DNA of 64,000 bases from Tetracentron sinense (lineage: Eukaryota; Streptophyta; Magnoliopsida; Trochodendrales; Trochodendraceae), in contig CM026559.1 in NCBI GenBank assembly GCA_015143295.1, positions 17,126,826-17,190,825 on the forward strand, in the 5' to 3' direction. The notes under the pieces were generated by a model, which had not been told where the DNA came from, searched no databases, and saw only the letters and a list, made by a program, of their open reading frames with translations. The position numbers were made by a program, and so were the translations under genes. Below are positions 20,407 to 33,879 of the stretch, one piece after another (position 1 is the stretch's first letter; each line of letters opens with the position of its first letter).

Positions 20407-21083
20407 GTGTGTACAAAAGCTAAGTTCTTACCTACAGGTGGTAGGCTCATTCTTATAAAACATGTTTTGTCTTCTATTCCTACTCATCTTTTAGCTGGGA
20501 TTCATGTCCCTAAAGCTATTGCTATCCTCATTGACAGATCTATGGCTAAATTTTTTTGGAATAATAGGAATGATTCTAAAAAACGTCATTGGAAAAATTG
20601 GAATTCTTGTGCTCTCCCAACTTCTGAGGGTGGGTTGGGTATCAAAAAAATGCATGAATTTTCTTTAGCCTTTAAAATGAAACAAGCTTGGAAACTCTAT
20701 CAATCTGATAATCTTTGGTTAAAATTTTTTAAATCTAAATATCAAATCAATCATATTTGTTATGCAAATTCTCCTCATGGATCTTCTAAAACTTGGATGA
20801 ATATTACTCAATTTTGTAAGGACAATGTGGTTTGCAAGTCCACTGCTTTAATTGGTGATGGCTCGAAAATCAATTTTTGGCTTGTTTGTTAGTTTGGGAC
20901 TGATCCTCTTATTGTTAACACTTCTACTACTCCTTATATTTTTCCTTCAATCTCGGATATGCTTGATAGTAATGGGCGATGAGATTTTAGCCTTGTTTTT
21001 TTATTATTTATCTGATTCTCTTAAGATTGATATTAGAAATGCAGGTTTTTTTTACCTCTGACACTAGTGATTCTTTCATACCA
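20407..21083 (+). pseudogene. LINE (L1-type) reverse transcriptase C-terminal fragment
   Basis: The translation TGGRLILIKHVLSSIPTHLL, then FFWNNRNDSKKRHWKNW, LPTSEGGLGIKKMHEFSLAF and KMKQAWKLY, is the standard region after the RT domain of plant L1-type non-LTR elements. The first ORF runs 20407-20892 and opens with a GTG rather than a real start, so the fragment is 5'-truncated, as LINE copies usually are. The homologous reading continues past 20892 in the same frame (DPLIVNTSTTPYIFPSISDM), through at least two in-frame stops where Trp is expected, to about 21083, where it is cut by an LTR piece. It is a dead copy with no poly(A) tail visible. Confidence 0.8.
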
Positions 21084-22610
21084 AATACGGGATTTTTAGG
21101 GTTTCAACCCCTTGGGCTATAAATAGAGGCCATTTTTGGGGGATTTAGGTTAACACTAAGTTTAAGAGAAACTTTCGGAGAAAAAGAGAGAAAGTTAGGG
21201 TTTTAAGAAGGGATTTTCTTGTGTGATCAAGGTTGGAGCTTGGATTTAATTCTTCAAAGCTTGGATCCTTCTTTGAAGCTTGGATCTCACCTTCTCAACC
21301 TTTCTCAAGCTTTTCTCCAATCCAAGAGATAAGAATATTCTACTATCTAGCTTTGTTATGGAACAACTATTGAAAAAGAGGATTGAATGTATGATGTTGA
21401 ATGGGATTTTACAAATACACTCTACTAGATGATTTTATTATGATTCAATGTATGAATAAGGGTTTTTAAGATTTAGGGTTTTTCAATAAAAGGATAAATA
21501 TGTTTATACTTGTATATGATTGTGATTATCCTCCAACGAACGATGATTCTAAGTATGATGTTGATGAAATAGGCTTAATGGCCAAGATTTTGGTGATGTA
21601 ATGCCATGAATGAAATTGTTCCATTTTTTTATAATTGTCCAAGTATACTATGATGCTAATATGTCTTGTATGAACCCGTATGCAATGTTTGAAGCTTTCC
21701 ATATTTATTATGATACTCACAAGCACTCCACACACTCTATGTTTGACATAACCGAGGTTTTCTTACAAGCATGGTATTTCAAGAATCATAAGAAGGATTT
21801 TTCAAAACAAATTTCATTATAAAAAGCATAAGTGCATAAGCATTGACAAGGCCAAACTTTGGTTGGTATTTCTAAGATCGGTTACCTCATACTCACAAGG
21901 ATCAAGTCTAAGATCTTGCATAAGCTTCAAGGATCATAAGTCTCGCAAGGCTTCTAAGAACTCATAAGAAATATATAAGTCTAAGATCGGTTACAAAGCT
22001 CACAAGGTCCATAAGTGCTCACAAGCTCCATGGATCATGTCTAAGATCTTGCATAAGTCTCCAAGGATCATAAGATCACAAGGAACTCATAAGAACTCAT
22101 AAGCTCACAAGGAACTCATAAGAACTCACAAGGCTCATAAGCATTCATAAGAACTCATATGGAATGTACAAGGTGTTTTGTTGTCCACGAAAGATAAGAC
22201 TTGACGAAAGGTTTTCTATGATGGGTTTTAAGCATGAAGTTTATCAATGGTATTCCTTTAAGTATTTGCATGTGATATTATTGTCATTATAGCATTGTTA
22301 GATAGTGGTTTGTACTCCCTGAGCATTTCATGCTCAGTCGTATATTTTATGTTGGCGGGTTAGTTCGACATCTGTGATCCCAGTCCGTGGGTCGAGGAGG
22401 ACTACGGCGAGGAAGAGTCGGCAGAGGCTCAGCCAGAAGAGGATAGGAACCTTGAAGGTGGCCTTATCTTGGATACTATTGAGAGTGAGTGAGAGAGAGA
22501 GAGACTATATTTGTATTTTAGATGAGTGGGCATGTCCACTCTTGTTTTAGGTTATTATTGTACAAACTTAGAATACTGATCACATATAGAAATGAAATTT
22601 TAAGTTTACG
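21084..22610 (+). repeat. Ty3-type LTR fragment, plus orientation
   Basis: The piece begins just before a TATA box (CTATAAATA, 21117-21125) and has the leader and a hinge rich in CTCACAAG and CATAAG (about 21830-22160). It also has the hairpin CTGAGCATTTCATGCTCAG (22319-22337) and the GGGCATGTCCACTC block. The upstream U3 is missing. At 22611 it is cut by the minus-strand Ty3 LTR. It resembles the piece at 1-1480. Confidence 0.65.
22319..22337 (+). other. Conserved LTR hairpin, fully paired variant
   Basis: CTGAGCATTTCATGCTCAG forms a perfect 8-bp stem with a UUC loop. Where the other LTRs have a U-G wobble this one has C-G, so pairing is kept. Confidence 0.6.
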
Positions 22611-22715
22611 TGTTGCGTCCCAAAACCCACCCAAGGAGTTAGAGTGAATCTTGGACGACTTATTATGACCTACATGACTTGCTTGACAAACCATCCTGCA
22701 AACCCTCAGAGTATA
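22611..22715 (-). repeat. Terminal piece of a Ty3 LTR, left part of the nest
   Basis: Read on the minus strand this is the 3' end of a long LTR: GGATGGTTTGTCAAGCAAG to CTCCTTGGGTGGGTTTTGGG and a CA terminus. It matches the end block of the Tekay-like LTRs. The LTR resumes at 43681, on the other side of Sirevirus copy 2. Confidence 0.7.
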
Positions 22716-23931
22716 TGAAATTACCCTAATCGATGATCTCTATGACCTAGAGGGGGGGTGAATAGGTCTATCTAAGAATTTCTAACTAATTCTAATTTTT
22801 TCAAATTATTATTTTAGAAATCAATAAACAGATCACACCAACAATCCACACAAATCAAACACAGAAGATTTTTACTTGGAAAACCCTTACGGGGAAAAAC
22901 CACAGGACCAAGTCCAGCAACAAACTTCACTATGAGAAGAACTCAAGTACAAGACAAGACCTTACCCAAACCGGATACTACGTTCTTAGGTACAGAATCT
23001 TACTCTTGATTTCCACGAACCAGTCAGTTCGTTCTCCGCCATAGCAGCTTCGGTTCCACACCGACCAAATTTTCTCAAGCTACTTTAATACCACTATCAC
23101 ACACGATCGATCTCCTTCCACGAAGGCTCCGGATCATACACCGGATACACACACAAGGTGTAGGGTTGTGAATCAATTTAGAAAGCTTCAAACCCTAAAG
23201 GGATCTCATACAGATCTAAGATCACACAATGCAAGATCAAAAGTATAGATCTATACTTGCATTCTCTAGGATGATTGAAAGAAGAGGGATCAATAAAGAT
23301 CTATGAAAAAGAAAGGAAAAAGCCCTAGAAAGGTTTCTCAGACCTCTACTCTTTCAAAAATAAACAAAGATACGAATTAGGTCTCCAAAAAATTGTTTAT
23401 ATAGGGTTTAGAAAAGAGTCCAGAAAAATAAAAATTCTGTTTACGAGGATTGATCGATCGGTGCTTATAATCGATCACTCGGTCCAAAACCGATCGATCG
23501 GTATTCACATCGAGAGATCGGTTAAATATTACCTCTCTAGAAAAATACCCCATACAAATTTTTTGACCAGTCGATAGCCACCGATCGCTCGGTAGGCCAC
23601 CGATCAATCGGTCTCAACACCGAGCGATCGGTTGAGACAAAATTTCAGCTAAAACATTTTTCTTTTATTTTTGTTTGATTCAAATAAGACCAAAAGTCTT
23701 TGTTAGGCTTAAAACTATCCTCCTAGGTATGTTTAGAGTTATCTAAGTCAAATCCAACCTAGGTAGGGGTCTCTAAGTCCATTACTTGTCTAGATCCGGT
23801 GTAAAAAGCTTTTTCTTCAATTTCTTCACTCTTCTTGAAGCTTTAGCTCTTCTGACAAGTTGAACAAGACTCAACACATATGACCTATCTAATGATCACG
23901 GAATTTGCCAACACCTACTTAGGGATTTATA
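22716..23931 (-). repeat. 3' LTR of Sirevirus copy 2
   Basis: On the plus strand this runs from TGAAATTACCC to GGATTTATA. It shares the CCTCTAGGTCATAGAGATC end block, a TATA near 23398-23406 (minus strand) and a palindrome array at about 23450-23635 with the LTRs of copies 1 and 3. Confidence 0.88.
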
Positions 23932-23946
23932 ATCTCCACCTTTGGC
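23932..23946 (-). other. Polypurine tract of Sirevirus copy 2
   Basis: On the minus strand this reads CAAAGGTGGAGAT directly before the LTR start, matching the PPT of copies 1 and 3. Confidence 0.75.
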
Positions 23947-24604
23947 AATTCCGGGACAAAACAAGACTAACTCACATACTAGGTTCAATTTTTCCCAAAT
24001 GATTCAAAAATGGAAAATTTGACCTTTACATGACTCAATACCAAAAAAAATTTCATGACACTTCAACTTGTCATGTTTCACCAAAGTATGAACCTGTTTG
24101 CCTGCACAAGCTCAACCAAAAACCTGTGAAGCATGGGAAATAATATCCAAAGAAAATAGAGCATCATCCATAACAAGTTTATCCATAACAGGTTCATCCA
24201 TATATCATATCCAATCCATATACAATATAAATGATATCATATCCAATCCATACACAATATAAATGAATATCATATCCATTCCATATACCATCATCTATCA
24301 CAAATACCTACTCTCCCCCTTTTTGGCTCGAAATGCCAAAGGCGGAATAGGTATAAAAGAATTAAGAAAAAATCAGTATATGAGATGAGATAACATAAAA
24401 TCAGAGTAAAATATCAAAAATCATCTCATATCAAATATCAAACACCATCCATAAGCATTCAAGTCAAGAACATCTAGAAGTGGTTTGTACTGAGTACAAC
24501 CAATACAAAATACATCCAATGACTCAAAACAACACTAGGACTACAGTAAACTCCTAAATATAAAAGTGAAACATAAGGAGTATCCTAGTACATCAAACTA
24601 ACTA

Positions 24605-25470
24605 TCACTCCTCATCATTAGAAGTGAGATGGGGCTCATAATATGCTCTAAAATCACGAACATCTCGCTGTACACCTAGCACTATTGCATCGAGTGATCC
24701 AAGTCGACCACGGATCTCTGTGGTGAAATCATGTTAAGATGAAATATGAGTCTTGAGATCCATCTACATCTCTCTCATCATCCTGGCAAGATCATCAATC
24801 GAGGCTGGAGGAGGATGTGATAACCCGGTACCAACGTCTACTTCCTCATCAATATATCGAACTGACGCATGTGAGAAACTCTAAGCTATGGTCTTTTAGT
24901 TGATTGGACCCTTCGGAATTCGAGTAGGAACACCAGGAGGAGCAATGACCCATTGAGAACCAAGGAGTTTAGTGATCAGGGAACCAAATGGAAGGGCTCC
25001 AACTACAGTTTGAGTTTGATGGGCTTGAATCATCAAATCAATAATGTGTGCGGCAAGATCAATATCATGTCCACGAAGAAGACTGAACAAAAATCGTGCT
25101 CTATCTTCCCTAAGGTCTGCAGTATGAACCTTTGGGTGGATATTGGCACTCATTACTAGGTTTACAAGTCTTGCATCCCTAATGAGTTTAGACACTTCAA
25201 TTAGGGAGCCAACCCAAAGTTTAGTAGCACCACAAAGAAATGTGACTACATTGTTCATAGATTCTTTATCCTCATCATTCTTATATTTATAAGGATAATA
25301 AGCATCTGGAACTCGAGGACAACCAAGAAATTTAGCAATCACATTAGGATTTATCAAAACAGATTTTTCTAAAGCTCGAGATTTGAAAGACTAGGTTTTA
25401 GAGTTGATTTCAAAAAATTTGAGTAAAATTCTTGGACCAACTGAATAGGATCAGGACCGGATAAAGTGAG
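24605..25470 (-). pseudogene. Env-like ORF remnant of Sirevirus copy 2
   Basis: The minus strand encodes the main putative-plant-transposon-protein domain, with the same INPNVIAKFLGCPRVPDAYY and ANIHPKVHTADLREDRAR blocks as copy 1. The coiled-coil C-terminus ends near 24605. It is incomplete compared with copies 1 and 3 and broken. Confidence 0.75.
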
Positions 25471-25674
25471 AATATTAAAGCCATGGAAGAACAAACGATG
25501 CTCTAGGTTTGGAAAATCAACACAGACCAAGATAAGATGAAGACTTACCTTTCACGAATTTGAAAATCCCTGAGATTTGAAAAGAGTGACCGAAATCAAG
25601 ATTTGGAAGATGGGAGACCGAGAGATCGCTCTGGAGATTGATGAACAAGTGTATATAAAACATACCAAATGAGG

Positions 25675-25731
25675 GTTTATACCCTGTTCACGATAGACCG
25701 ATCGATCGGTCCATAATACCGAGCGATCGGT
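25675..25731 (-). promoter_or_regulatory. Internal palindrome pair and TATA of copy 2
   Basis: ACCGATCGATCGGT (25697-25710) and ACCGAGCGATCGGT (25718-25731) are followed on the minus strand by GTGAACAGGGTATAAACCC, with a TATA-like TATAAAC at 25675-25681. The arrangement matches copies 1 and 3 in a clearly diverged element, so the module is conserved. Confidence 0.6.
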
Positions 25732-25739
25732 GGTTTGGA

Positions 25740-26916
25740 AAATTTTTTATAAAATTTTGACTTAAAACCATTTTTCTCCCCCTCAACCAAAGTAAGGTTT
25801 AAACTCATTTTCACCTCAAAATTACCTAATGACCATGCACTTATGCAATCATTTATTTCATCAAAATCATAAAGAATATTCACCCAAGAATTTATATTAC
25901 ATAATAGCTATGAACAAGGATTATGTAAACAACTTTTAGTTTCCATAAGTGATCAATTATGATTTTTGCATCAAATTCACAATTAGAGTCAAGAAACACT
26001 CAGAAGTAATGTGTGTGTTATATTAAAAATTCATAATATGACTCTGAGGATTGGTTTCATCTTCAACACAAGATTTTGACATTATAGCATAAAAGGTACT
26101 CTAGAATGTTCAAAAACTAGAATTAAAACCAAGAGACATCCATAGAATTATGATGAGCAATGTTTACCCCACATTTGACCAATAAAGTCATTTCATTTTA
26201 CAGTCAAATTGTACTCATTATGAAAATTCTTTTTGAGTACATTTTATCAGTTCTTTGGCCACTGGTGACTTTCACACAAGTGAGATGGTAGCCCTCTCTA
26301 ATGGCAGTGGGGGCTTTCACTCTAACAACCCATATAGATACCTACATTCTGTCTAGGTAGCCATTACTCATTGTTTACATCCACTAGAAGCTATCACACA
26401 AACTCACAGGTAGTCCTTTCCGTGTCAATAATTTTTATAACTAGGGGGCTCACCTTATGGAATTTTAATCACATTGGTTATACTAGATTTGATTAATCTA
26501 GGGAACCATATGGTATAATATTAGAATCTATAAATAGGAACTAATATCATCTCAAGAATCAGTTAGAGTGCATGTGCAACACATAACATCTTTGTTTACT
26601 CAACTCTAATTGAGATTGGTGATCATGATCATGATCATTTTAAATCACAAGATAGAACTAATAGTTGAACTATCCTTATTTACTCAATCCTATGGAAAAT
26701 TTAACCTTGGAATTAGTATTCAATTATGATTTCAAGGAAATAAATTTATGCATAAAGATAGGAGAGAAGGTCATACAAACACACAATTTTTTGCAACATT
26801 TTTCAATTTTTTGAATGTTTTTGGATTTTTATGAATTAAAGAAAACAAAAATAAAAAATAGCTCTATGACATAAATGAAACAAGAAGAACACATAGACTA
26901 TAAAGAAAGCACACCA
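25740..26916 (-). other. Non-coding spacer of Sirevirus copy 2
   Basis: AT-rich sequence homologous to 12116-13262 and 52217-53360 with no reading frame of its own. Confidence 0.7.
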
Positions 26917-29752
26917 TCACTCAACTCTGCACAAACCAATGAATTTCATAAGGAACTCAAACCTAAGGGAATCTAAGGGTTTTGTGAGAATGTCTGCAAA
27001 TTGTTTCTCTATTTGGACATACTCAATACACACAACATTTTGCTCAACTAGATCACGAATGAAGTGATGCCTAATGTCAATGTGTTTTGTGCGAGAATGT
27101 TGAACGAGATTTTTTGAAATATTGATAGCACTTGAATTATCACAATACACAGTCATAGTGCTTTGTTCAATCCCGTAATCATGCAACATCTGCTTCATCC
27201 ACAGAAGTTGAGTGCAATAACTGCTAGCTGCTATGTACTCAGCTTCGGCAGTGGACAATGAAATTGAATTCTGCTTTTTGCTAAGCCAAGCAACTAAGCA
27301 GTTTCCAACATAGAAACACCCTCCAGATGTGCTCTTCCTATCATCAGCATTTCCGGCCCAGTCGGCATCGGAATATCCAACTATTGTGGCATTGGTATCA
27401 AAAGAATACCAGAGGCCAAATGATAGAGTTTCACTCACATAACGAATGATACGCTTGACTGCAAGCAAGTGAGACTCTTTGGGCTCGCTTGATAGCGGGC
27501 ACATGCTCCAACACTAAAGGCAATGTCTGGTCTAGTGGTAGTTAGGTAGAGCAAACTACCAATCATGCTTCTATAAGAAGTTTGTTCAACATCCTTGCCT
27601 GAAGCATCTTTAATAAGTTTTGTAGTAGAACTCATAGGAGTCCTTGCATGCTTAGCAGAGCTCATGCCAAATTTCTTCACCAGATTTTTAGCATATTTAT
27701 TTGAGATACTGAGATCCCAGAATCTAATTGCTTGATCTGAAGACCAAGGAAGAAACTCAGCTCACCAACCATGGTCATTTCAAATTCATTTTTCATTTGT
27801 TCAGCAAATGAAAGAGCATGTAAGTCTAATATGGAACCAAACACAATGTCATTAACATATATCTGGGCGATGACAATATCACCTTTCACATTCTTTATGA
27901 AAAGGGTTATGTCTACTCCCCCTCTCAAAAATCCATTTTCCAAGAGATAAGTAGTCAACCTCTCATACCAAGCTCTTGGAGCTTGCTTTAAACCATAGAG
28001 GGCCCTTTTTAACTGATAGACTTGATCAAGGTGATGTGGATCTTCAAACCCTTTTGGTTGTTCCTCATAAACTTCCTCTTGTAGAATGCCATTCAGAAAG
28101 GCACTCTTAACATCCATTTGAAAAAGCTTGAATTTCATATGGCAAGCCACAACTAGAAGAATTCTGATTGATTCTAGCTTGGCAACAGGAGCAAAGGTTT
28201 CGTCGAAGTCAATGCCTTCAATTTGGGTGTATCCTTATGCAACTAACCTAGCCTTATTTCTTATGATAGTACCTTTTTCATCAGATTTGTTCTTGAAAAT
28301 CCATTGGTACCTATCACATTTGTATTGTTAGGCCTAGGTACTAAATACCAAACATCATTCCTAGTAAACTGAAGTAACTCTTCTTGCATTGCATTTATCC
28401 AATTATCATTTGCAAGGGCTTCAGCTACATTCTTGGGTTCAAAAGATGAAGTATAGCAAATCTAGCTAACTTCATTTTCAATTTGTTTCCTCGTTCCCAC
28501 TCCACTTTCAAGATCACCAATGATATCAGTGGAGGTGTGAGGACTCATGACCCTAGGATGTGTAGGTTTTAATGGAGATGATTGCTTAGTAATAAGTGGA
28601 GTTGAAGCAGTTTCAACATTTTCATTTTCAGCACTTTCATCATCCTCAAGTTGCACATTTTTAACACCGAAGTCATCCACAACTACATTGATGGACTCCA
28701 TAATTGTAGAAGTTCTCAAGTTATACACTTGATAAGCTCTATTATTGGTGGAATACCCAAGAAATATCCCTTCATCACTCCGGGATTCAAATTTGCCCAG
28801 TTGCTCTCTATCCTTAAGGATATAGCATTTACTTCCGAATTCTCGAAAGTACTTGACATTGGGTTTTTTGTTATTCTACAACTCATATGGGGTTTTCCTT
28901 GTTCCAGGCCTTAGAAAAACTCGATTAACAATATAGCAAGCAGTATTAACTGCCTCAGCCCAGAAATGAGAAGCTAGATTGTTGCTATGAAGCATAACTC
29001 TAGCCATCTTTTGGAGAACCCTGTTCTTCCTCTCCACAACACCATTCTGCTGAGGTGTAATGGGTGCAGAAAATTCATGTTTGATACCTGACTCACCACA
29101 AAAGTCGTTGTACTTAGAGTTTTCAAACTCCTTTCCATGATCACTTCGAATTCTAGTGATTGGGCATCTTTTCTCAATTTTTATTTTTCAAGCAAATACT
29201 TTTGAAATTTTCAAAAGCATCGGATTTCTCTCTTATAAATTCCACCCATGACATTCTGGAGAAATCATCAACCATGACTAGGATGTATCGCTTTCCGCCT
29301 AGGCTTTCAGTTCTTGTAGGACCCATAAGATCCATATGAATTAATTCCAGTGGATGTGAAGTGGCAATACTAGAAGTCTTCTTATGTGGGGTTCTAATTT
29401 GTTTACCAATCTAGCATAGCCCACACACAGCAGTAGAAGGCTTTCCTAGTTTGGGCACACCTCTCACAAGCTCTTGCTTTGAGATTTTGCATAGGTCTTT
29501 GATTCTTCGGTGCCACAGATCAACCTCCTCAATTTTAGCCCTATTACAGACATTTGAGGGATTAGAACTAGGGATTAAGCCGTAGCAATTGCCAGTGGTT
29601 CTCAACCCCTCTAGAACACACTTACCATTACCATTAATGACTAGGCATTTATTTTGGGTAAAGTGCACAGCATGGTTATCATCACATAGTTGACTTATGC
29701 TAATCAAATTAGCTTTCAGTCCTTCAACAAATAAGGCATTTTTCAATTTTAA
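26917..29752 (-). pseudogene. pol: Sirevirus copy 2 pol: RNase H, RT, integrase part
   Basis: Right to left on the minus strand: part of the protease-integrase linker and the pre-integrase block LWHRR-KDLCKISKQEL (about 29460-29525). The integrase core and the acidic linker (28462-28728) come next, then RT ([32 protein letters not shown], about 27950-28110). RNase H ends it (DADWAGNADDRKSTS, STAEAEYIAASSYC, CDNSSAINIS, DILTKPLDSL, 26950-27380). It is broken in several places and cut at 29752 by the Ty3 insertion. Confidence 0.85.
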
Positions 29753-32177
29753 TGTAGCACCCTGGACTTTTTCATCCTTAATGAATAGCACCTTCGAAGC
29801 TAATTGGCCGTTTTTGTAGTCTAATTAATAAATAAAGGAGAAATCGGAAATTTCGAAAGGTTAGAAATGTTCGTTTTCGAAAGACGGATCCAACGCAAGT
29901 TGAATCGTCAAAATTCGACGAGCGAGTCAAAAGATATGGTCAAAACAGTCCAGACATACAGAGCACCGATCGCTCGGTCCAGTCAGCGATCGATCAGTCC
30001 ATAACCGATCGATCGATAGCTATCGCACGGTCAGAAATTTTGTATAGGGAAATTTTCCAGAGAGTGAGTTTTTGACCGGTCGATCGGTCATAAACACCGA
30101 TCGCTCGGTAGGCAACCGATCGATCGGTCATAACCACCGATCGCTCGGTCTTCGCGTTTTTTTGCAGAAATTTCAGTAAGGGCGTTTTCATCTTTTGGGT
30201 GTTAAACCCTTACCCATAAGGGTTTGCTCGACCCTTTGAGGCCTCACTTACAACATTTGAGGGATTTTGAGAGATAGAGAGAGAAGAGGAGAAAGCTCTA
30301 ACCTAGGGTTTGGTTTTGAGAAGGAATCAAATGGGTTTAGAACCATAGCTCACCCCAACTCGAGTTGCTTCAAAATCGAGGCTCAAGCTCGTGTGTGTGA
30401 ATCATTCTCCAAGCTAGGGCAGCAATCCAAACACGTTTTTGAAAGGGGTTTCTTCCCCAACTCAAGTCTCCTTCAAGCAAAGGTGTTCTTCTTTCAAGTT
30501 GGAGCTTCAATCAAGGTTTCTACCAAGGATCAAGCCTTGATCTAAGGTTAGTACACCCTACTAACTTACCCTAGTAATAAATCTAGGTTTTCCTTATGAA
30601 ATATGATTCTTGTTAGTATGTTTTGTTCTTTACAAAATGTGTTATCTATAATAAATATAAACAAGATAAAGAAAGGGTAGGGATGCTTGGATGGAGGTTG
30701 GATACGGCGATTGGATGCCGAATGTGTGATGTATGATGTGTGGGTTGTGGATTGGAAAATGGAGGATGGGCATAGTACAAATAAAAAACTTACCATTGTG
30801 TGATTGAATGGAAAATATGCATTTAAAAGAAGGAGATAAACTACTAAGGAATAATGTATGAAAGTGTTTGACAAAATACCTAAACTATGAATAAATGATC
30901 TCAATGAAGAATATAGAAATGGGTTTTATGCATGCGTTCTTATAAATGATAGATTGATCAAATGTTATGCAAACTACTTATGGTACCTATGTTCATATCA
31001 TGAATTGAATTAAAATGTCATATTTTGGTTATTCCCATTATCATGATTGTCACTATGGACACGTACACGAGCACGCATGATAGCATGAACCGTGATTTCA
31101 AGAGCATGTGCATATAATAAACAACAAGAAAATATTGCATGTCAAGGAGGCTGGTAGCCCAGGGACATTCGGGTGCTAGCCTCTGGCTCACAAGTGCATT
31201 GCATAACAAGGAGGTTGGTAGCCCAGGGACATTCGGGTGCTAGCCTCTGACTCACAAGTTCATTGCATAACAAGGAGGTTGGTAGCCCAGGGACATTCAG
31301 GTGCTAGCCTCTAGCTCACAAGTTCATTGCATAACAAGGAGGTTGGTAGCCCAGGGACATTCGGGTGCTAGCCTCTGGCTCACAAGTGCTTGACATGCAT
31401 ACCGGGTAGGATTGCAGCCCAGGGAGAATTCGTGCTAGCCTCTGGCTCCAAGTTACAGATGAGGTTACAAGATGATGATCATCATTCTTCATGCAGGACA
31501 CGCATATATGTCTTATGATTTGTAGGCATACCGGACATGACAGGGGTTTTTTCAAGCATGAGTTTTATCGGATGTTTTTCAGCATTCATGTAAACGCACA
31601 TCAGGATACTTGTATTTGTTAGGCCCTATTACATGTTTCTTTGTGATGTTCTCGGATTACTACTTGTATGATATTACTATTGTGGTGTTTTATTATTGTT
31701 ATTTGGTCTGCTAGTAAGCTTGTACTCGCTGAGTATTCTTCCTCTCAAGCCAGACCGGTACTTTCATGTCGGTAAGGTACAGGGAGCCCTCGACCCGGAT
31801 CCTGGTGAGATGAAGAGTAATAGACGATAGAGAGCCGGCTATTCCATTACGTCTCAGGCGGCCGGACCTCGTGCGTGGCCATACCGCGACTACTGTTGAG
31901 GGGAGAGTATGAGAGGGTCTTGTGTATTTTGATAGGTGGGCCTGTCCACCTTAGACTTAGACATGTCCTTGTATTTATGTTAACTTGGAATACTATTTTG
32001 GATAATCAGGAAGAAATGAAAATTTGTTTTACGCTTCCGCATATATGATAGCTTTCGCACTCTGATTATCGTTGTTAGTACTGTATTTTATGTTGTGCAT
32101 TACAGGATGGTTGATAGGTACGCAGTGTGACACCTAAATATCTCTAAACTCTTAGGGGGTATTTCGGTGGCGTTACA
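29753..32177 (+). repeat. 5' LTR of the nested Ty3 element
   Basis: This LTR runs from TGTAGCACCCTGG to GGCGTTACA. It has a seven-copy palindrome array (29965-30149), a leader with the donor-like AAGGTTAGTACACC near 30546, hinge repeats (about 31137-31450), hairpin region (about 31727) and end block. The part after about 31390 is noisy. Confidence 0.88.
29965..30149. repeat. Seven-copy palindrome array
   Basis: Seven copies or near copies of ACCGA-NNNN-TCGGT occur, with the spacer TTTGTATAGGGAAATTTTCC between the third and fourth. The layout is identical to 56395-56579. Confidence 0.88.
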
Positions 32178-32180
32178 GAG

Positions 32181-32192
32181 TGGTATCAGAGC
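32181..32192 (+). other. Primer-binding site, initiator Met tRNA
   Basis: TGGTATCAGAGC lies three bases after the 5' LTR, as in the related element at 58783. Confidence 0.88.
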
Positions 32193-32502
32193 TCTAGGCA
32201 TTAGAGTCCCTAGGGTCACTTAGATGATTGAACAAGGTATTAGAATCACCTTAGAGAGTTGTATTCCAAGTATAGACTAACAAGTTAGTCTTAGTCAAAA
32301 TGGGTTGAACTTCAACCGAACATAGAGTCCTACGCTAGGACCACGGATTGTATGTTATGCTATTGGGTTATATACCATGTGTACATTATTTGTGTTGTAC
32401 TTATTAAATGTGCTTGATGATATGTATATAAGTGAATTGCGAAATTGTACTAAATGCGTATCCAAGTTAGACTCAGTTGTATTGTCGTTCTCAGGAGAAA
32501 TC

Positions 32503-33745
32503 ATGAGACGCAATACCCGGGGTCGCGGGTACAACACGAGGGGTAATGGAGGTGATGCTCCATCGGGTGATGATCAACCCGACTTTGCTCAGCATTCGCA
32601 TCCATAGCCGAGACTTTGGCTATGTGGCGGCAAGGCAACCAGCCACTCTACCTAAGGCGGCACTCATACCGGCTCCTCCTAACCGAGCCCAAGCCGGGAT
32701 AGGGAAGCTTTTCGGAGGATGAGGCCTCCACTTTTTGTGGAAGCATTGATCCACTTGTTGCCGAGGGTTGGATCCGGCAACTTGAGAGATATTTCTCGGT
32801 ATTAGCACCTACTGAAGTGGAAGGGTCACATGGGCCGCCTTTATGCTTGAAGGTGAGGGCCGATCATTGGTGAAGTACTGCACTTCGGACCGAGAGTTGA
32901 CTCGGTAAGGTCAAGATTGGACTGGGAGGAATTCTTGAAGTTTTTTCACAAGAAGTATTTCCGTCGGGAGCTGAAAGAAAAGATGGAAGTCGAATTCATT
33001 ACCTTGGAGCAAGGTAATATTCCGTAGGCGGCTTATGCAGCCAAATTTTCGGAGCTATCTCGATTTGCTCCACACATGATAGCGACCGAGGCTATAAAGG
33101 CCCGGAAATTTGAGAGGGGGTTGAAGGCCTATCTCAGGACCGAGTCTTGTGTTTAGACTGAGACATATTCCGAAGATTGTTGATAAAGCACTATTGGTCG
33201 TCGAACTACGAGGATCTCTTTCAAAAGGAGAGGAATGGAAAAAGGACAGTCGAGTAGTTCAGGGGAGAAAAGAGCAAGGATGAGACTTGTATCAGTCTGC
33301 AGGGCCGGCTCAGTCACAGAGGATGTAATTCAGCACCACAGGCTCCCCGCTCTTTTGCTCCACCGGCTTTTCGCCCGGCTACCTCATATGCTCCTCGCCC
33401 CGCAGTTACTTCAGGCTACGGGATATGCTCCGTCCTCCTATTGCATGATGTTTACACTCTTTGTGGGAGGAGGCATCCAGCGGGAGAATGCCGGAGAGTT
33501 TCAGGAAGTTGCTTCCATTGTGGTGACCAAGGCCACATCGGGTCAGAGATTGTCCCCGTTGGCGTCAATTGCAACTCAGTCTTCAGGGACAGGCCCCCGG
33601 TCCGAGTTAGGCCAGACATCTCCAGCCTAGCTTCTCAGGCTTCGAGGGCCTCACCGTCTATAGCCTTCCTCGCCCAGCCACACAGGTCGAGTTTTTCGCC
33701 CTATCAGAGAGAGAACGCATGTGCATCCGACGATGTCGTGCAAAG
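32503..33745 (+). pseudogene. gag: Ty3 gag remnant
   Basis: The opening MRRNTRGRGYNTRGNGGDAP and the later blocks (retrotransposon gag core, then the zinc-knuckle region with HCGDQGH near 33510) match the gag at 59108-60361. The frame is repeatedly disturbed in this indel-rich stretch. Confidence 0.75.
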
Positions 33746-33879
33746 GTACGCACGAATTCTAGAGTTAAATTGTGTAAATTTCTATGGTTTGTTTTGTGAG
33801 TTTTATACTAAGGGTTACCTATGTATGATGCTTGTATTGTTTGAAATCTACTAATAGTAGTCCACTTATATCGCACAGG